Notes: generated from the sequence alone by a model not told the origin. Positions 27,145 through 36,331 are shown, counted from the stretch's first letter. The stretch: DNA of 64,000 nt from Planctobacterium sp965279005 (GCA_965279005.1 CBDIHK010000009.1:3698-67697), one strand, 5' to 3'. Program-made: numbers and translations.

Positions 27145-28033
27145 ACTGCAAATCGGCGTAGTTGGTATCCCCGGCAAGTGGTCGACTGAGGTATTGGCCG
27201 ATGCGGTAGAGCGGAGCACGGGGTTTCGCCTGGTCATAGATATGGCTAAGGTCAGTTTGGATTTGACGGATTTAAGCTTGCACTATCAGGGGATCAATTT
27301 ATGCGATCTAGACGCCATTTTAGTTAAAAAGATACATTCGGAGTATTCCCCCCATACCCTTGACCGGCTTGAAATGCTGCGCATTGCTGAGGCAAAAGGC
27401 GTTCAAGTGATGAGTCCGGCCGTCAATATATTGAGGCTTATCGATCGTTTAAGCTGCACAGTCACTTTGCGCGAGCACAATATCCCCATGCCGGATACTG
27501 TTGTTACGGAAGATATAGGGCATGCACTTGCTGCGGTAAAGCGTTTTGGTAGTGCAGTGCTGAAACCCTTGTATTCAACTAAAGCCCGCGGCATGACTCT
27601 GTTGGATGGTAGCCACCCTGATGGGCAGCTGGTTACCCAATTAAAAGCCTTTGCCGTTAATAACCCCGTATTGTATATCCAAAAAAAGCTAGATTTGCCC
27701 GGCAAAGACTTGGGTATGGTGTTTTTGGGAGGCCAGTATATCGGGGCCTATGCCCGGGTCACCCAGAATGATGCTTGGAACACCACTATCCACAGTGGCG
27801 GTAAGTATGGCGCATTCGATGCGCCGCAATCCTTGGTTGATTTGGCCTACAGGGCACAACAGCCATTCAACATGGATTTCACCACTGTTGATGTTGCTGA
27901 ATCTGAGTCTGGGCCTATTGTGTTTGAAGTTTCGGCTTTTGGCGGTTTTAGGGGCTGTAAGGAAGGGCTAGGCATTGATGCTGCTGACTTATATGCCCAA
28001 TATGCGTTAAAAAAGTTTAAAGGAGTTAATTGA
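27137..28033 (+). CDS. ATP-grasp enzyme of the GAK-like operon
   Basis: 298 residues from ATG 27137, with GAGGA at 27124-27128. The ATP-grasp layout is seen: KKIHSEYS early, AVLKPLYSTKARGM as the ATP-binding Lys and glycine loop, and FEVSAFGGFRG where Glu-x-Asn normally binds Mg (here Glu-x-Ser). This matches in outline the ATP-grasp protein found beside HprK-related kinases and amphi-Trp proteins. It would either ligate or phosphorylate; ATP-grasp folds also include inositol-phosphate kinases. It overlaps both neighbours, so is translated with them. Confidence 0.78.
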   Translation: MGKLQIGVVGIPGKWSTEVLADAVERSTGFRLVIDMAKVSLDLTDLSLHYQGINLCDLDAILVKKIHSEYSPHTLDRLEMLRIAEAKGVQVMSPAVNILRLIDRLSCTVTLREHNIPMPDTVVTEDIGHALAAVKRFGSAVLKPLYSTKARGMTLLDGSHPDGQLVTQLKAFAVNNPVLYIQKKLDLPGKDLGMVFLGGQYIGAYARVTQNDAWNTTIHSGGKYGAFDAPQSLVDLAYRAQQPFNMDFTTVDVAESESGPIVFEVSAFGGFRGCKEGLGIDAADLYAQYALKKFKGVN

Positions 28034-29136
28034 TATTGGTTCATTCTATTGCAATGACATCGGTGTCAGCATCTGATTTGTTAATTCGCGCCGTATGTTG
28101 GCAACCCAACCCACTGCTTCTGTGCTTTGACCAATTAGAACTTGCTATTAGGGCAAATAGCAGTGATGTGTTGGCGGGTTTAGAGCGGTATTTCCATGCA
28201 TTTGTGGTTAACAGTGTCGAGGATCCTGTACCGATAGACTTGGTTGACACGCCTGCGCTTGATTTGGATATTGATTTTGTCGATTGGACTCGGGAACCCG
28301 GTAAAACAGGTCGAAAAGACACCTATGTGGATCTGGTAGATGGGCGCTTGTTACGCAAAGCCCGCACCGGCATGGTATTTTTGCAAAGCAGGGGACAACG
28401 GGTTGCTGCTGGGCCTTGCCTGGAAAACTTAAACCAGGTTATTAACTTCATCAATAGCCAATTGATGAACCAATTACAGCAACAAAATTGGCTGATCTGC
28501 CATGCTTCAGCGGTTGCATCACCTTCCCGCTGCATCGCCTTTGCGGGATTTTCTGGCGGTGGCAAATCCACCACTATGCTGCATACATTGTCAGCCTGTA
28601 CCAATTTAGACTATGTCACCAATGATCGGCTATTCATCAAGCTCAAAGGGCAGCAAACTTTAGCGAAAGGTATTCCGAAGCAGCCAAGGGTTAACCCGGG
28701 TACTATACTAAATAATGACAAACTCATTCCAATGTTAAGCCAAGCCCAATCTGACAGTTACCTGGCACTGGCAAAAGATGATTTATGGCAGCTGGAAGAC
28801 AAATACGACGTGGATGTGGCAGCCATGTTCGGAAGTTCCCAAAATTTGTCAGCTATACCCATTACGGATTTGATCGTTCTCAATTGGCATAGGAACGATA
28901 CCTGCGATACAAAATTAACTCGAATAGATTTGCGTCAACGCCAAGATTTGTTGCCTGCAGTGATGAAATCCCCCGGCCCGTTTTATTTGGATGCACAAGG
29001 TCATATGCAAAAAGATGGTTCAGAGCTCGATAGAAGCGCTTACCTGGACGCTCTGCAAACTGTGAATGTCATTGAAGTCACCGGCATGGTAGGTTTTGAA
29101 AAGGTAGTTGAATACTGTTTAGGGCGATTGCAATAA
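28030..29136 (+). CDS. HprK-related kinase (type B-like)
   Basis: 368 residues from a TTG at 28030 that overlaps the previous stop as TTGA; AGGAG lies 4 bases ahead. The Walker A loop is Gly173 to Ser180 (GFSGGGKS), and the surrounding pattern (CHASAVASPSR before it, TNDRLFIKL after it) is that of HPr-kinase-like enzymes, including PCK-like ones. No HPr or other PTS gene is in the window, so the target is not the classic HPr. Together with ATP-grasp and amphi-Trp neighbours this points to the GAK gene set. Substrate unknown. Confidence 0.82.
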   Translation: MILVHSIAMTSVSASDLLIRAVCWQPNPLLLCFDQLELAIRANSSDVLAGLERYFHAFVVNSVEDPVPIDLVDTPALDLDIDFVDWTREPGKTGRKDTYVDLVDGRLLRKARTGMVFLQSRGQRVAAGPCLENLNQVINFINSQLMNQLQQQNWLICHASAVASPSRCIAFAGFSGGGKSTTMLHTLSACTNLDYVTNDRLFIKLKGQQTLAKGIPKQPRVNPGTILNNDKLIPMLSQAQSDSYLALAKDDLWQLEDKYDVDVAAMFGSSQNLSAIPITDLIVLNWHRNDTCDTKLTRIDLRQRQDLLPAVMKSPGPFYLDAQGHMQKDGSELDRSAYLDALQTVNVIEVTGMVGFEKVVEYCLGRLQ

Positions 29137-30015
29137 ATGTTATTGATACTGCCACAAAGGGATGAATTTGGCGTTAAAAACCGTAGCAAGCGCCAATTGC
29201 AGCGTTTTGGCAGCCAATTCAGTCGAAACATCAAAGGTCGCATGATCCATTGCTTGGATACAGAACCCTGCGTTTACGCCTGTGAGAAACTGGTTAAAGC
29301 CGCCGGTTTGCCAGCGCACCAAATCAATCACATAAAACTGAATTCCATAGCAGCAAAGAAATGGGATTGGCAGCACAGGTTATTGGTAATTGATGCTGTT
29401 TCCGTTCCACACTTTCTCTCTGACGAGTTGTTATTTGAGGCTGGTAATAATGCAGCCAAAAATATCCTGATCCTTCGCCACGGGCGAACCAAGTCTATCT
29501 TCGCTGATGCTTGTCAAATAATTAACGCCGGTGATTTGCCCAAAGGCTGCCCATTCCCTAATTCCAATGGCGTTGAAATACGCAAACGGCCACCTTACTA
29601 CTATAACCAGTCAGGCGTGTTACCACTTTGTCTGGATAATGGGCAAATACGGGTGTTGCTTGTGAGCTCGAGCAAAAATAAACACTGGGGGATACCCAAA
29701 GGTATTGTTGAGCCCGGCCTTACTCCCGCCCAATCAGCATTAAATGAAGCTTTCGAAGAGGCTGGGGTTGAAGGTCAATGCTTGTCACCCTTAGGCCTCT
29801 ACAGGTACCAGAAATGGGGAGCTGAGTGCCGGGTGTTGATGTTTGCAATGCAAGTGCAACGGACACTTGCCCATAGCAATTGGTTGGAAAACCATCGGCG
29901 TCGACTTTGGTGCCCGCTCTCCAATGCTATCGGGTTAGTGCATAATTTGGCGCTAAAGAGCTTTCTTGCGGATCTGCATGAACAGCAACTTAGGCATATT
30001 GTAGGCGCAGGCTGA
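29137..30015 (+). CDS. NUDIX hydrolase-like protein with an N-terminal extension
   Basis: 292 residues. The C-terminal half (about 155-285) is a NUDIX domain. Its box spans 189-211 and keeps Gly189, the catalytic ENGs of Glu204, Glu207-Glu208 and Gly210, but has Leu195 for the first Glu and Asn203 for Arg. The surrounding GIPKGIVEPG resembles NUDIX enzymes acting on diphosphoinositol or diadenosine polyphosphates. Residues 1-150 are unrecognised. Directly adjoins the kinase gene and overlaps the phosphatase gene by one base. Confidence 0.78.
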   Translation: MLLILPQRDEFGVKNRSKRQLQRFGSQFSRNIKGRMIHCLDTEPCVYACEKLVKAAGLPAHQINHIKLNSIAAKKWDWQHRLLVIDAVSVPHFLSDELLFEAGNNAAKNILILRHGRTKSIFADACQIINAGDLPKGCPFPNSNGVEIRKRPPYYYNQSGVLPLCLDNGQIRVLLVSSSKNKHWGIPKGIVEPGLTPAQSALNEAFEEAGVEGQCLSPLGLYRYQKWGAECRVLMFAMQVQRTLAHSNWLENHRRRLWCPLSNAIGLVHNLALKSFLADLHEQQLRHIVGAG

Positions 30016-30704
30016 TGACAATATATTGTGCCTTTATACGCCATGGCGATTATCAACAAAGGCAATCCGTGCCCAGCGCACTGCAACCTTTCCCCCTGTC
30101 TAAAAAAGGTATGCAACAAGCCAAGCAGTGTGGTGGTGAAGTCCTAATACTGGCAGAAGCACTAGGCTGCAAGCTGTATCCAAGCATTTATTCATCCACC
30201 GCTTTGCGCGCCTGGCAAACTGCGCAGATAATTGCTGAGAAAACAAGTAGCGCAGATGCCCAAATTAGCGTTCAGCAAAGCGACGCACTTTGTGAGCGTA
30301 GTGTAGGGGCTGTAGCCAATTTGACTATTGCGGAAATCGAACAGGTGTTGGAGCAGGATCCCCGATTCCAATCACCACCACCTAATTGGAAATCAAATAG
30401 TGATTACTGTTTGCCTTTTACCGGTGCTGAATCACTCTCGCAGTCCGGTATTAGGGTAGCGACTTACGTTAAACAGACGCTGGCGCGCATCCACCAAGGC
30501 AACAATTGGCTAGTGTTGTTTGTGGGACATGGCGCATCAATCCGACACGCTGCTTACCAGCTAGGCATAATGGCAAAAGACGAAATAGCTAAGTCGAGCA
30601 TGCACCATGCAAAACCGATAGTGTTTAAATGGCTAGATGCGCAATTTACACACGTGGCTGGTGCTTGGAAGCAACGGGCACTGAATTCCAAGTTCAGCGA
30701 TTAA
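30015..30704 (+). CDS. Histidine phosphatase family protein
   Basis: 229 residues. The RHG motif at Arg9-His10-Gly11, the SSTALRAWQTA segment, a CERSVG acid segment and the second catalytic His172 (VGHGASIRHA) define the phosphoglycerate-mutase-like phosphatase fold. It may remove phosphate from the same compound that the upstream kinases modify. The ATG overlaps the previous TGA by one base. Cytoplasmic, no signal peptide. Confidence 0.88.
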   Translation: MTIYCAFIRHGDYQQRQSVPSALQPFPLSKKGMQQAKQCGGEVLILAEALGCKLYPSIYSSTALRAWQTAQIIAEKTSSADAQISVQQSDALCERSVGAVANLTIAEIEQVLEQDPRFQSPPPNWKSNSDYCLPFTGAESLSQSGIRVATYVKQTLARIHQGNNWLVLFVGHGASIRHAAYQLGIMAKDEIAKSSMHHAKPIVFKWLDAQFTHVAGAWKQRALNSKFSD

Positions 30705-30716
30705 GGAGTTGGGGCT

Positions 30717-32033
30717 GTGCAAGATTCATTAACCAAAACAGTTGAAGTAAACCAGCACGTTTATCAATTACCTAAAACAAGCGAACCCTGGCTTAATGGA
30801 AAAAAGAAAGCAATCAGGCAGCGCAGTGCGGGAAATCAAAAAACCGCGCAAACCCTGAAGCACTGGTTGCAAAAAAACCAAATTAACTGGCCACAACGCG
30901 ATGTGGTTTTTATCTCTGACTTGCATGCAGATCCAGATGCCCTGGCTGCGTCTCTAGTTGCCAGTGGTAAGGTGGAAATAGTTGACGCCACAAGCTATCA
31001 CTTTCGCTTATTAAAAGCGGCTAAAAAGACGTTGTTTATATTTGGTGGTGACTTTTTTGACAAAGGTCCCAGTAACTTGGAGCTGCTGCGGGCGCTTAAA
31101 AACTTCATCGATTGTGGCGCAAAAGTGAGGCTGTTGGCAGGTAACCACGATATCCGGGTGCTGTTTGGTATGTACCAAGCAGGTAAAACCGATGATTCAC
31201 TTAACGGCCACTTTTTCGTGCGCATGGGGCGTAAGGCGATTCCTTTTTTGGCTGAGATCGATGCACATTATTTTGGTTCACAGCAAACACCTAAAAATCA
31301 GAAACATGAAGCCAAGGCGTTGCGGCAACTGTTACCTCAAGACAGTTGGTGGCAGGTGTTTCCAGAGCAAGCTAAACGGTTTTTAACAGATCATGCGCTA
31401 GAAAAAGAGCTAGAAAAAATTAAGCAAAAATCCGAACAATTTCCTATGGTATGCACAAATTCGGATTTCACTGCATTCCAATGTTTACGCGCAGCGAAAA
31501 AGTGGCAGGAACTTTTTCTGGCCAAAGACGGTGAGTTTTACTGGTTTTACCGCAAGATGCGCTTGGCATCCCGCCAGGGGTCTTTCTTGTTCCTGCATGC
31601 CGGGTTAGACGACACCACTGCCGATATACTCCGGGAGCATGGCGTGGCCCGGATTAACAACTTGTTTCGAAAACTCCTTAAAAAGTCTGCTTTTGAGTTT
31701 TACTACGGCAGTATTGCCAACGCTATCCGCACCAAATACCGCGTTACTGACAAGCCTTTGACCAAGCGCGGTGCAACAAGTTTGCAAGAAGCAGGTATAA
31801 ACGCATTGGTGCATGGTCATCGAAACTTACACCATGGCCAGCGCATAGCCCTGCGCAAGAACTTGCTGCACTTTGAATGCGACGTCACCATGGATGCAGG
31901 ATCCCGAAAAAGTGAAGGTTTGAACGGTGGCGGGGCCGGGGCAACGATTATTCGTTCTGGCCAAGAAATTTGGGGGATAAGTACTGATTATCCCAAGATA
32001 AAAGTATTCCAACCTAATTCAATCACCCAATAG
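30717..32033 (+). CDS. Calcineurin-like metallophosphoesterase
   Basis: 438 residues from GTG 30717, with AAGGAG 8 bases upstream. Metal motifs are in order: Asp68-x-His70 (ISDLHAD), Asp112 (GGDFFDKG), Asn143-His144-Asp145 (AGNHD), later LHAG and GHRN. This is the fold of PPP-type protein phosphatases and Ap4A hydrolases. A helical insertion lies between the NHD and C-terminal parts. It lies 12 bases after the histidine phosphatase gene, in the same operon. Confidence 0.86.
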   Translation: MQDSLTKTVEVNQHVYQLPKTSEPWLNGKKKAIRQRSAGNQKTAQTLKHWLQKNQINWPQRDVVFISDLHADPDALAASLVASGKVEIVDATSYHFRLLKAAKKTLFIFGGDFFDKGPSNLELLRALKNFIDCGAKVRLLAGNHDIRVLFGMYQAGKTDDSLNGHFFVRMGRKAIPFLAEIDAHYFGSQQTPKNQKHEAKALRQLLPQDSWWQVFPEQAKRFLTDHALEKELEKIKQKSEQFPMVCTNSDFTAFQCLRAAKKWQELFLAKDGEFYWFYRKMRLASRQGSFLFLHAGLDDTTADILREHGVARINNLFRKLLKKSAFEFYYGSIANAIRTKYRVTDKPLTKRGATSLQEAGINALVHGHRNLHHGQRIALRKNLLHFECDVTMDAGSRKSEGLNGGGAGATIIRSGQEIWGISTDYPKIKVFQPNSITQ

Positions 32034-32041
32034 GCAATATA

Positions 32042-32323
32042 ATGCAAAGCACCAAAAATGTATTTCGCCACGAATCACTCGAAGATCGCAATTCCATTAC
32101 TAAGTTGTTGCAAGCGGTAAGTGATGGTTTAGAGAAAGGGGAACTCAGTTTTAGTGATGATGAAAGTGAAATTAACCTCGCACCTTCGGGTTTGATGCAC
32201 TTAAAACTTTCGGCGAGCAAAGAAGAAGGCCGCAACAAGTTTTCATTGCGGGTATCTTGGCAGGAGCCTTCCGAAATAGAACACAAACGTTCACTTAAGG
32301 TAAATTCAAAAAATGGAAAATGA
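32042..32323 (+). CDS. Amphi-Trp domain protein
   Basis: 93 residues, 8 bases after the previous stop. It opens with FRHESLEDR and ends its conserved part with a beta strand SLRVSWQE, the pattern of the short amphi-Trp domain named for an amphipathic strand with Trp. This domain is a known neighbour of HprK-related kinases and ATP-grasp proteins. It could be the target or scaffold of the kinases. Last gene of the operon. Confidence 0.8.
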   Translation: MQSTKNVFRHESLEDRNSITKLLQAVSDGLEKGELSFSDDESEINLAPSGLMHLKLSASKEEGRNKFSLRVSWQEPSEIEHKRSLKVNSKNGK

Positions 32324-32579
32324 GCGCAAATTAGTTAGTTTAAATTGGCTATTGCCAGCATTGTCTTAACCATTGGCTATTACGACTCTGGGTTTTCTCT
32401 TTTATAAAGCTTATGCCGACCAGAATTAGGATTAATTGCTGCCAACATCCTTGCTTAAATTAGACAAATGTCCAATTGTGGATAATTCTTGAAATACGCC
32501 ATTGTGGGTCGAATAGCCAGCGTTGGTGCTTGTCTGTTTAAAGATGCTGTGATTTGGGAATGTGGCTTTGTACAACAAA
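32324..32579. other. Intergenic region after the GAK-like operon
   Basis: 256 bases with no recognised gene or clear terminator hairpin. It should contain the promoter for the lipoprotein-kinase-sixA run. Confidence 0.4.
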
Positions 32580-33548
32580 ATGCGGATATCAATTGCACTG
32601 CTAGTTATCATGCTATTGCAATCATGCAGTGGCTTGCGCCCGGACAAGACCGTTATTTCGCTTTCCCTCACGCCTTGGGTCGGCTACTACCCCCTGTATT
32701 ACGCGATTGAAAAGCAGGTGCCAGGACAATTTGCAGTGGATTTACGCATTGTTGAAACCCTTGTTGTGCAAGACTTCCGACGTGCCAGCCTTAAAGACCA
32801 TATAGATGGCATAGTTTGTTCCAATATGGAACTGTCACAAATAAATATGGTGCTGCAAGAACCTTTGCGTTACGTGCTAGCAACGGATTACTCCAATGGC
32901 GCCGATGTCATAGTGGCTAGAAAGGAAATTCCGGATTTAAAAGCGCTCCAAGGCCGGCCGGTGGGTTTTGAGTGGCATGCCCTAGGCCACTATATTATGA
33001 ATGCCGCCTACCGGCAGGCCGACATTAAAAAACCCGTCATCGTACACCAGAATATTGAGCAGATAGCCGCAGAAGAGGCATTTGCCGATGGCGTGGTGGA
33101 TGCGTACGTCACTTATCCTCCGATATCTACGCGCTTATTAAAAGACCCTGGCCTACACCAGATTTTCGATTCCAGCGCTATTCCCTATTATGTCTCCGAT
33201 GTTATCGCGCTTAAACATGACCGGGGGCCGGAAAAAGCAGAGCTGTTGAAGCAAATATGGTTTAGTACCCTCGATTTGATAGAAAGTGAGCCGCAAGAGT
33301 ACCTGGAATTTGTGGCCAAACAATTGCACGTAGACGTTGGTGCCGCGAAGGAGGCACTATCCCAAATTCAACTGATTGGCAGGGGAGACCAGGAAGCTTT
33401 TAAGCAAACTGGATTGCTCAAGTATTTGCAAATTGCGTGTGCTGTCTCTAAAGACAAAGAACAGGATTGCCTAGCGGCGTTGGATAAGCTGTACATTGAC
33501 GGAAAAAGTGCGAATAGTTTGCTGTCAGACCATGGAGCCCGCCTTTGA
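32580..33548 (+). CDS. NMT1/SsuA-like substrate-binding lipoprotein
   Basis: 322 residues from ATG 32580. The signal peptide ends in a lipobox with Cys16 (MLLQSC), so it is a membrane-anchored lipoprotein. The mature part is a type-2 periplasmic binding protein (TPWVGYYPLYYAIEKQ, FADGVVDAYVTYPP) of the NMT1/THI5-like group. No transporter permease or ATPase lies beside it. Instead it overlaps a membrane hybrid kinase as TTGA, so it probably delivers a ligand signal to that kinase. Confidence 0.85.
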   Translation: MRISIALLVIMLLQSCSGLRPDKTVISLSLTPWVGYYPLYYAIEKQVPGQFAVDLRIVETLVVQDFRRASLKDHIDGIVCSNMELSQINMVLQEPLRYVLATDYSNGADVIVARKEIPDLKALQGRPVGFEWHALGHYIMNAAYRQADIKKPVIVHQNIEQIAAEEAFADGVVDAYVTYPPISTRLLKDPGLHQIFDSSAIPYYVSDVIALKHDRGPEKAELLKQIWFSTLDLIESEPQEYLEFVAKQLHVDVGAAKEALSQIQLIGRGDQEAFKQTGLLKYLQIACAVSKDKEQDCLAALDKLYIDGKSANSLLSDHGARL

Positions 33549-35800
33549 ACTTGTTGCCTTGGAGGATTAAGTCGGTTTCATTTAAGGTGCTATTCCCGAT
33601 GGCATGCCTGTTATTGCTATTGTTTGTGGCGGCAAACATGCTGCTGGCCGCGGCTGCAAAAGACCTTTTCCTACAACAAACCAAGTCCCGTGCCTACCAG
33701 GTGGCTGACAACGCTGCGTTGGCACTGGAGGCTAATTTACGGCGCAGTAATTTTTTAAGGGTTGCCTCTAGCTTAGCAAGCTCAGATGACATTAATTTTG
33801 TCCTGATTGTCGATGCAGAAAATGGGCAAATTGTTGCCTCTAGCAGCTATAAATACCGGCGTAGCCTCGATGAATTACCGGGCGAAGTACAGCCAATGAT
33901 CCTGGCTGCTTTGCAAGATGGCCAGCCCCTATTCTCCGAGTTGGAAAGTGGTGACTACTGGTTTAGCTATACTATACGAACCATTCCAAACCGATCTTCT
34001 GAAGTTAAAAAGTACCTAATGTTGATTGATTTCAGTGGTGAACATATCCAAAACACTTTGAGCCGAATCAGTATTAGCCTAGCTATCTACGTGGGGCTTG
34101 GCGCATCGTTGTTTGCGCTCATTGGCTATTGGCTAATGCGCTATTTTGTTCTGCGTCCGGTGCAAAAAATGGCAGTCAGCATACAAGACAAAAACCAAGG
34201 CAAGCCGTTTAAACCGCCTAAATTACATATGCATGATGAATTGCATACACTCAATGATGCCCTAACGGAAATGCACCAAGTTGAACGTGATAGCTTGGCG
34301 TTAATGCAAGAGGCCAAGTCCAAAGCTGAGGCTACTTCTAAGGCTAAATCGGCATTTTTGGCCAATATGAGCCATGAAATACGCACACCCATCAATGGCG
34401 TGTTGGGTTTAGCGCAAGTGGCATTGCGCAGTAAAAACCAAGAAGAAATTAAACAGTACTTAGAAAAAATATACCTATCGGGCAAAACCTTAATAGGCGT
34501 GGTCAATGATATCCTCGATTTTTCCAAGCTCAATGCCGGAAAACTAAATATAGAAAAAACGCCTTTTTGCCCAGACCAATTAGTTGAACAAGTGGTCGAA
34601 CTTTGCCAACACACAGCCTTGAAAAAGCAAATCGATATCAGGGTGGAGCTCAGTCAAAAATTGCCTTTGGTAATCGTTTCGGATCCGCTTCGGATCCAGC
34701 AGGTTTTGCTTAACCTTACCAACAATGCAGTGAAATTTACAGAGCAAGGTGAAGTCACCATTTGCATGCATGTGAGCCAAGACAGCGAAGGTGCTCAATT
34801 ACACTTTTCGGTTACAGATACGGGGATTGGCATAGAGCAAGACAAATTAGAAAGCTTGTTTGAAGAGTTCGTGCAGGAGGACGGATCCACTACCCGCAAG
34901 TTCGGAGGCACCGGCCTGGGCCTTTCTATATGCAGCAAAATAACAGAAACCATGGGCGGCAAAATACAAGCCGCAAGTGTCAAGGGCGAGGGCAGTACTT
35001 TCAGTGTTTCACTTCCGGTTGAAGTGGCGGCAAACCACCAGTTACAGGTTAAGTTACGCGAGGTTTTAATGGCCTCCAGGCTGGTCTGTGACTATGAACT
35101 GCCCAACACATACTCAGGCCCTTTTGTGGAACTCGTTAACAGGATGAAATCCTTCAGCAAAGGTGCTGATACCATTAAGCTGATGACCCTATCCCAGTTT
35201 TTGGACGCATCTGAATCTAACCAGCTAGCCCGGAGCCAAAAACTTGTAGTCCTCGGAGCTGAGCAAAGTTTAATGCAACACATTGAACTCAATGAAAACG
35301 TTTATCCATTGTTCTCAATGCTCAACCGTGAGTCGTTGATAGACTTGTTGCACAGGGTCAGCCAGGACAAGAGCCAACCCCAAGGTACAATCGAAAGTCG
35401 TCTAAGTGATATCAAAGACAAAAAGCTATTACTGGTTGAGGACAACATCATCAACGCAGAAGTGGTTATTGCCATGCTGTCTGATTTTGATTTTGAACTT
35501 AAACATGTCGAGAATGGGCAGCAGGCAGTTGAAATAATACCCAAGTACGAGCCCGATTTGGTGCTAATGGATGTGCAAATGCCTGTGATGGACGGCTACC
35601 AAGCCACCGAGTTTATTAGGCAGGAGCTTAAGTCGGCTGTGGCAATCGTGGGCTTGAGTGCCAACGTGCTGCCAGAAGAAGTGGAAAGGGCAAAATCGCT
35701 AGGCATGAATGACTATTTATCCAAGCCTGTGCTGAGGGATGCGTTATTGCACAAAATTTTGTTTTGGTTTGAAAACACTGCTAGCAAGAGTGGGGCCTAA
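33545..35800 (+). CDS. Membrane hybrid histidine kinase with receiver domain
   Basis: 751 residues from TTG 33545. Order: transmembrane helix, periplasmic sensor (about 40-175), second transmembrane helix, HAMP, HisKA with His277 (ANMSHEIRTP), HATPase (LLNLTNNAVKF, DTGIGI, GTGLGLSI), a divergent linker region, and a C-terminal receiver with Asp676 (VLMDVQMP). Phosphorelay residues are complete, but there is no HPt domain, so a separate HPt protein must pass the phosphate on. The upstream binding lipoprotein is a probable ligand partner and SixA follows after 6 bases. Confidence 0.93.
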   Translation: MNLLPWRIKSVSFKVLFPMACLLLLLFVAANMLLAAAAKDLFLQQTKSRAYQVADNAALALEANLRRSNFLRVASSLASSDDINFVLIVDAENGQIVASSSYKYRRSLDELPGEVQPMILAALQDGQPLFSELESGDYWFSYTIRTIPNRSSEVKKYLMLIDFSGEHIQNTLSRISISLAIYVGLGASLFALIGYWLMRYFVLRPVQKMAVSIQDKNQGKPFKPPKLHMHDELHTLNDALTEMHQVERDSLALMQEAKSKAEATSKAKSAFLANMSHEIRTPINGVLGLAQVALRSKNQEEIKQYLEKIYLSGKTLIGVVNDILDFSKLNAGKLNIEKTPFCPDQLVEQVVELCQHTALKKQIDIRVELSQKLPLVIVSDPLRIQQVLLNLTNNAVKFTEQGEVTICMHVSQDSEGAQLHFSVTDTGIGIEQDKLESLFEEFVQEDGSTTRKFGGTGLGLSICSKITETMGGKIQAASVKGEGSTFSVSLPVEVAANHQLQVKLREVLMASRLVCDYELPNTYSGPFVELVNRMKSFSKGADTIKLMTLSQFLDASESNQLARSQKLVVLGAEQSLMQHIELNENVYPLFSMLNRESLIDLLHRVSQDKSQPQGTIESRLSDIKDKKLLLVEDNIINAEVVIAMLSDFDFELKHVENGQQAVEIIPKYEPDLVLMDVQMPVMDGYQATEFIRQELKSAVAIVGLSANVLPEEVERAKSLGMNDYLSKPVLRDALLHKILFWFENTASKSGA

Positions 35801-35806
35801 CAGACA

Positions 35807-36289
35807 ATGAAAACGCTTATTTTATGCCGTCATGCCAAGTCGAGCTGGAAACATCCGGTTCAAGATATCCATCGTCCACTAAACGGGCGGGGCCTACGGC
35901 AAGCTCCTTTAGTTGCCAGGCAGGCACTAAAACAGCCGGATGCAATCTTCAGTTCACCCGCTTCCAGGGCATATGCGACCGCACTATTTTATTTTGAGAT
36001 GCAGCAATGGGACATTAGGAAATTGCAACTTGAGCCCGCATTATATGAAGCAGGAGTTGATGAATTACTGTTTTTTGTAAACCAATTGCACGACCAATTA
36101 GGTTCGGTCATGTTGTTTGGCCATAATCCAGGGTTTAACCAGTTGCAGGATTTTTTGTTGGCGGAGGTTCAAGGCAACCTGGTTACCTCGGCACGTGTAG
36201 AACTGGCGCTGGATATTGATTCTTGGCGCAGCGCCTGTGGTGGTTGCGCTAGTTTGGTTGGATGCTTGGAACCTACCTTGTATGAGTGA
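35807..36289 (+). CDS. sixA: SixA-type phosphohistidine phosphatase
   Basis: 160 residues, family length. The RHA motif with catalytic His9 (CRHAKSSW) and FGHNPG near the C-terminus are diagnostic. SixA removes phosphate from histidine-containing phosphotransfer domains of hybrid kinase systems such as ArcB. It lies 6 bases after a hybrid kinase gene, which supports that role here. Confidence 0.92.
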   Translation: MKTLILCRHAKSSWKHPVQDIHRPLNGRGLRQAPLVARQALKQPDAIFSSPASRAYATALFYFEMQQWDIRKLQLEPALYEAGVDELLFFVNQLHDQLGSVMLFGHNPGFNQLQDFLLAEVQGNLVTSARVELALDIDSWRSACGGCASLVGCLEPTLYE

Positions 36290-36304
36290 TTATGTTATCG
36301 TTGT

Positions 36305-36331
36305 AAATTTGTTATAACATCACATTATACT
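36305..36331 (+). promoter_or_regulatory. Zur-like box overlapping a promoter
   Basis: GTTATAACATCACA at 36311-36324 closely matches the Zur operator core known from E. coli znu genes (GTTATAATATCACA), with one mismatch. A TATACT at 36326-36331 could be the -10 element. It lies about 170 bases upstream of the zinc metalloprotease gene, so zinc-dependent repression is possible. Judged by eye only. Confidence 0.4.

Noticed and set aside
29467..29500. RHG motif (residues 114-116) in the NUDIX protein, hinting at a second phosphatase domain
   Set aside because: It is mid-protein and lacks the second His and other phosphatase motifs; the next gene is the real phosphatase, so this looks like coincidence.
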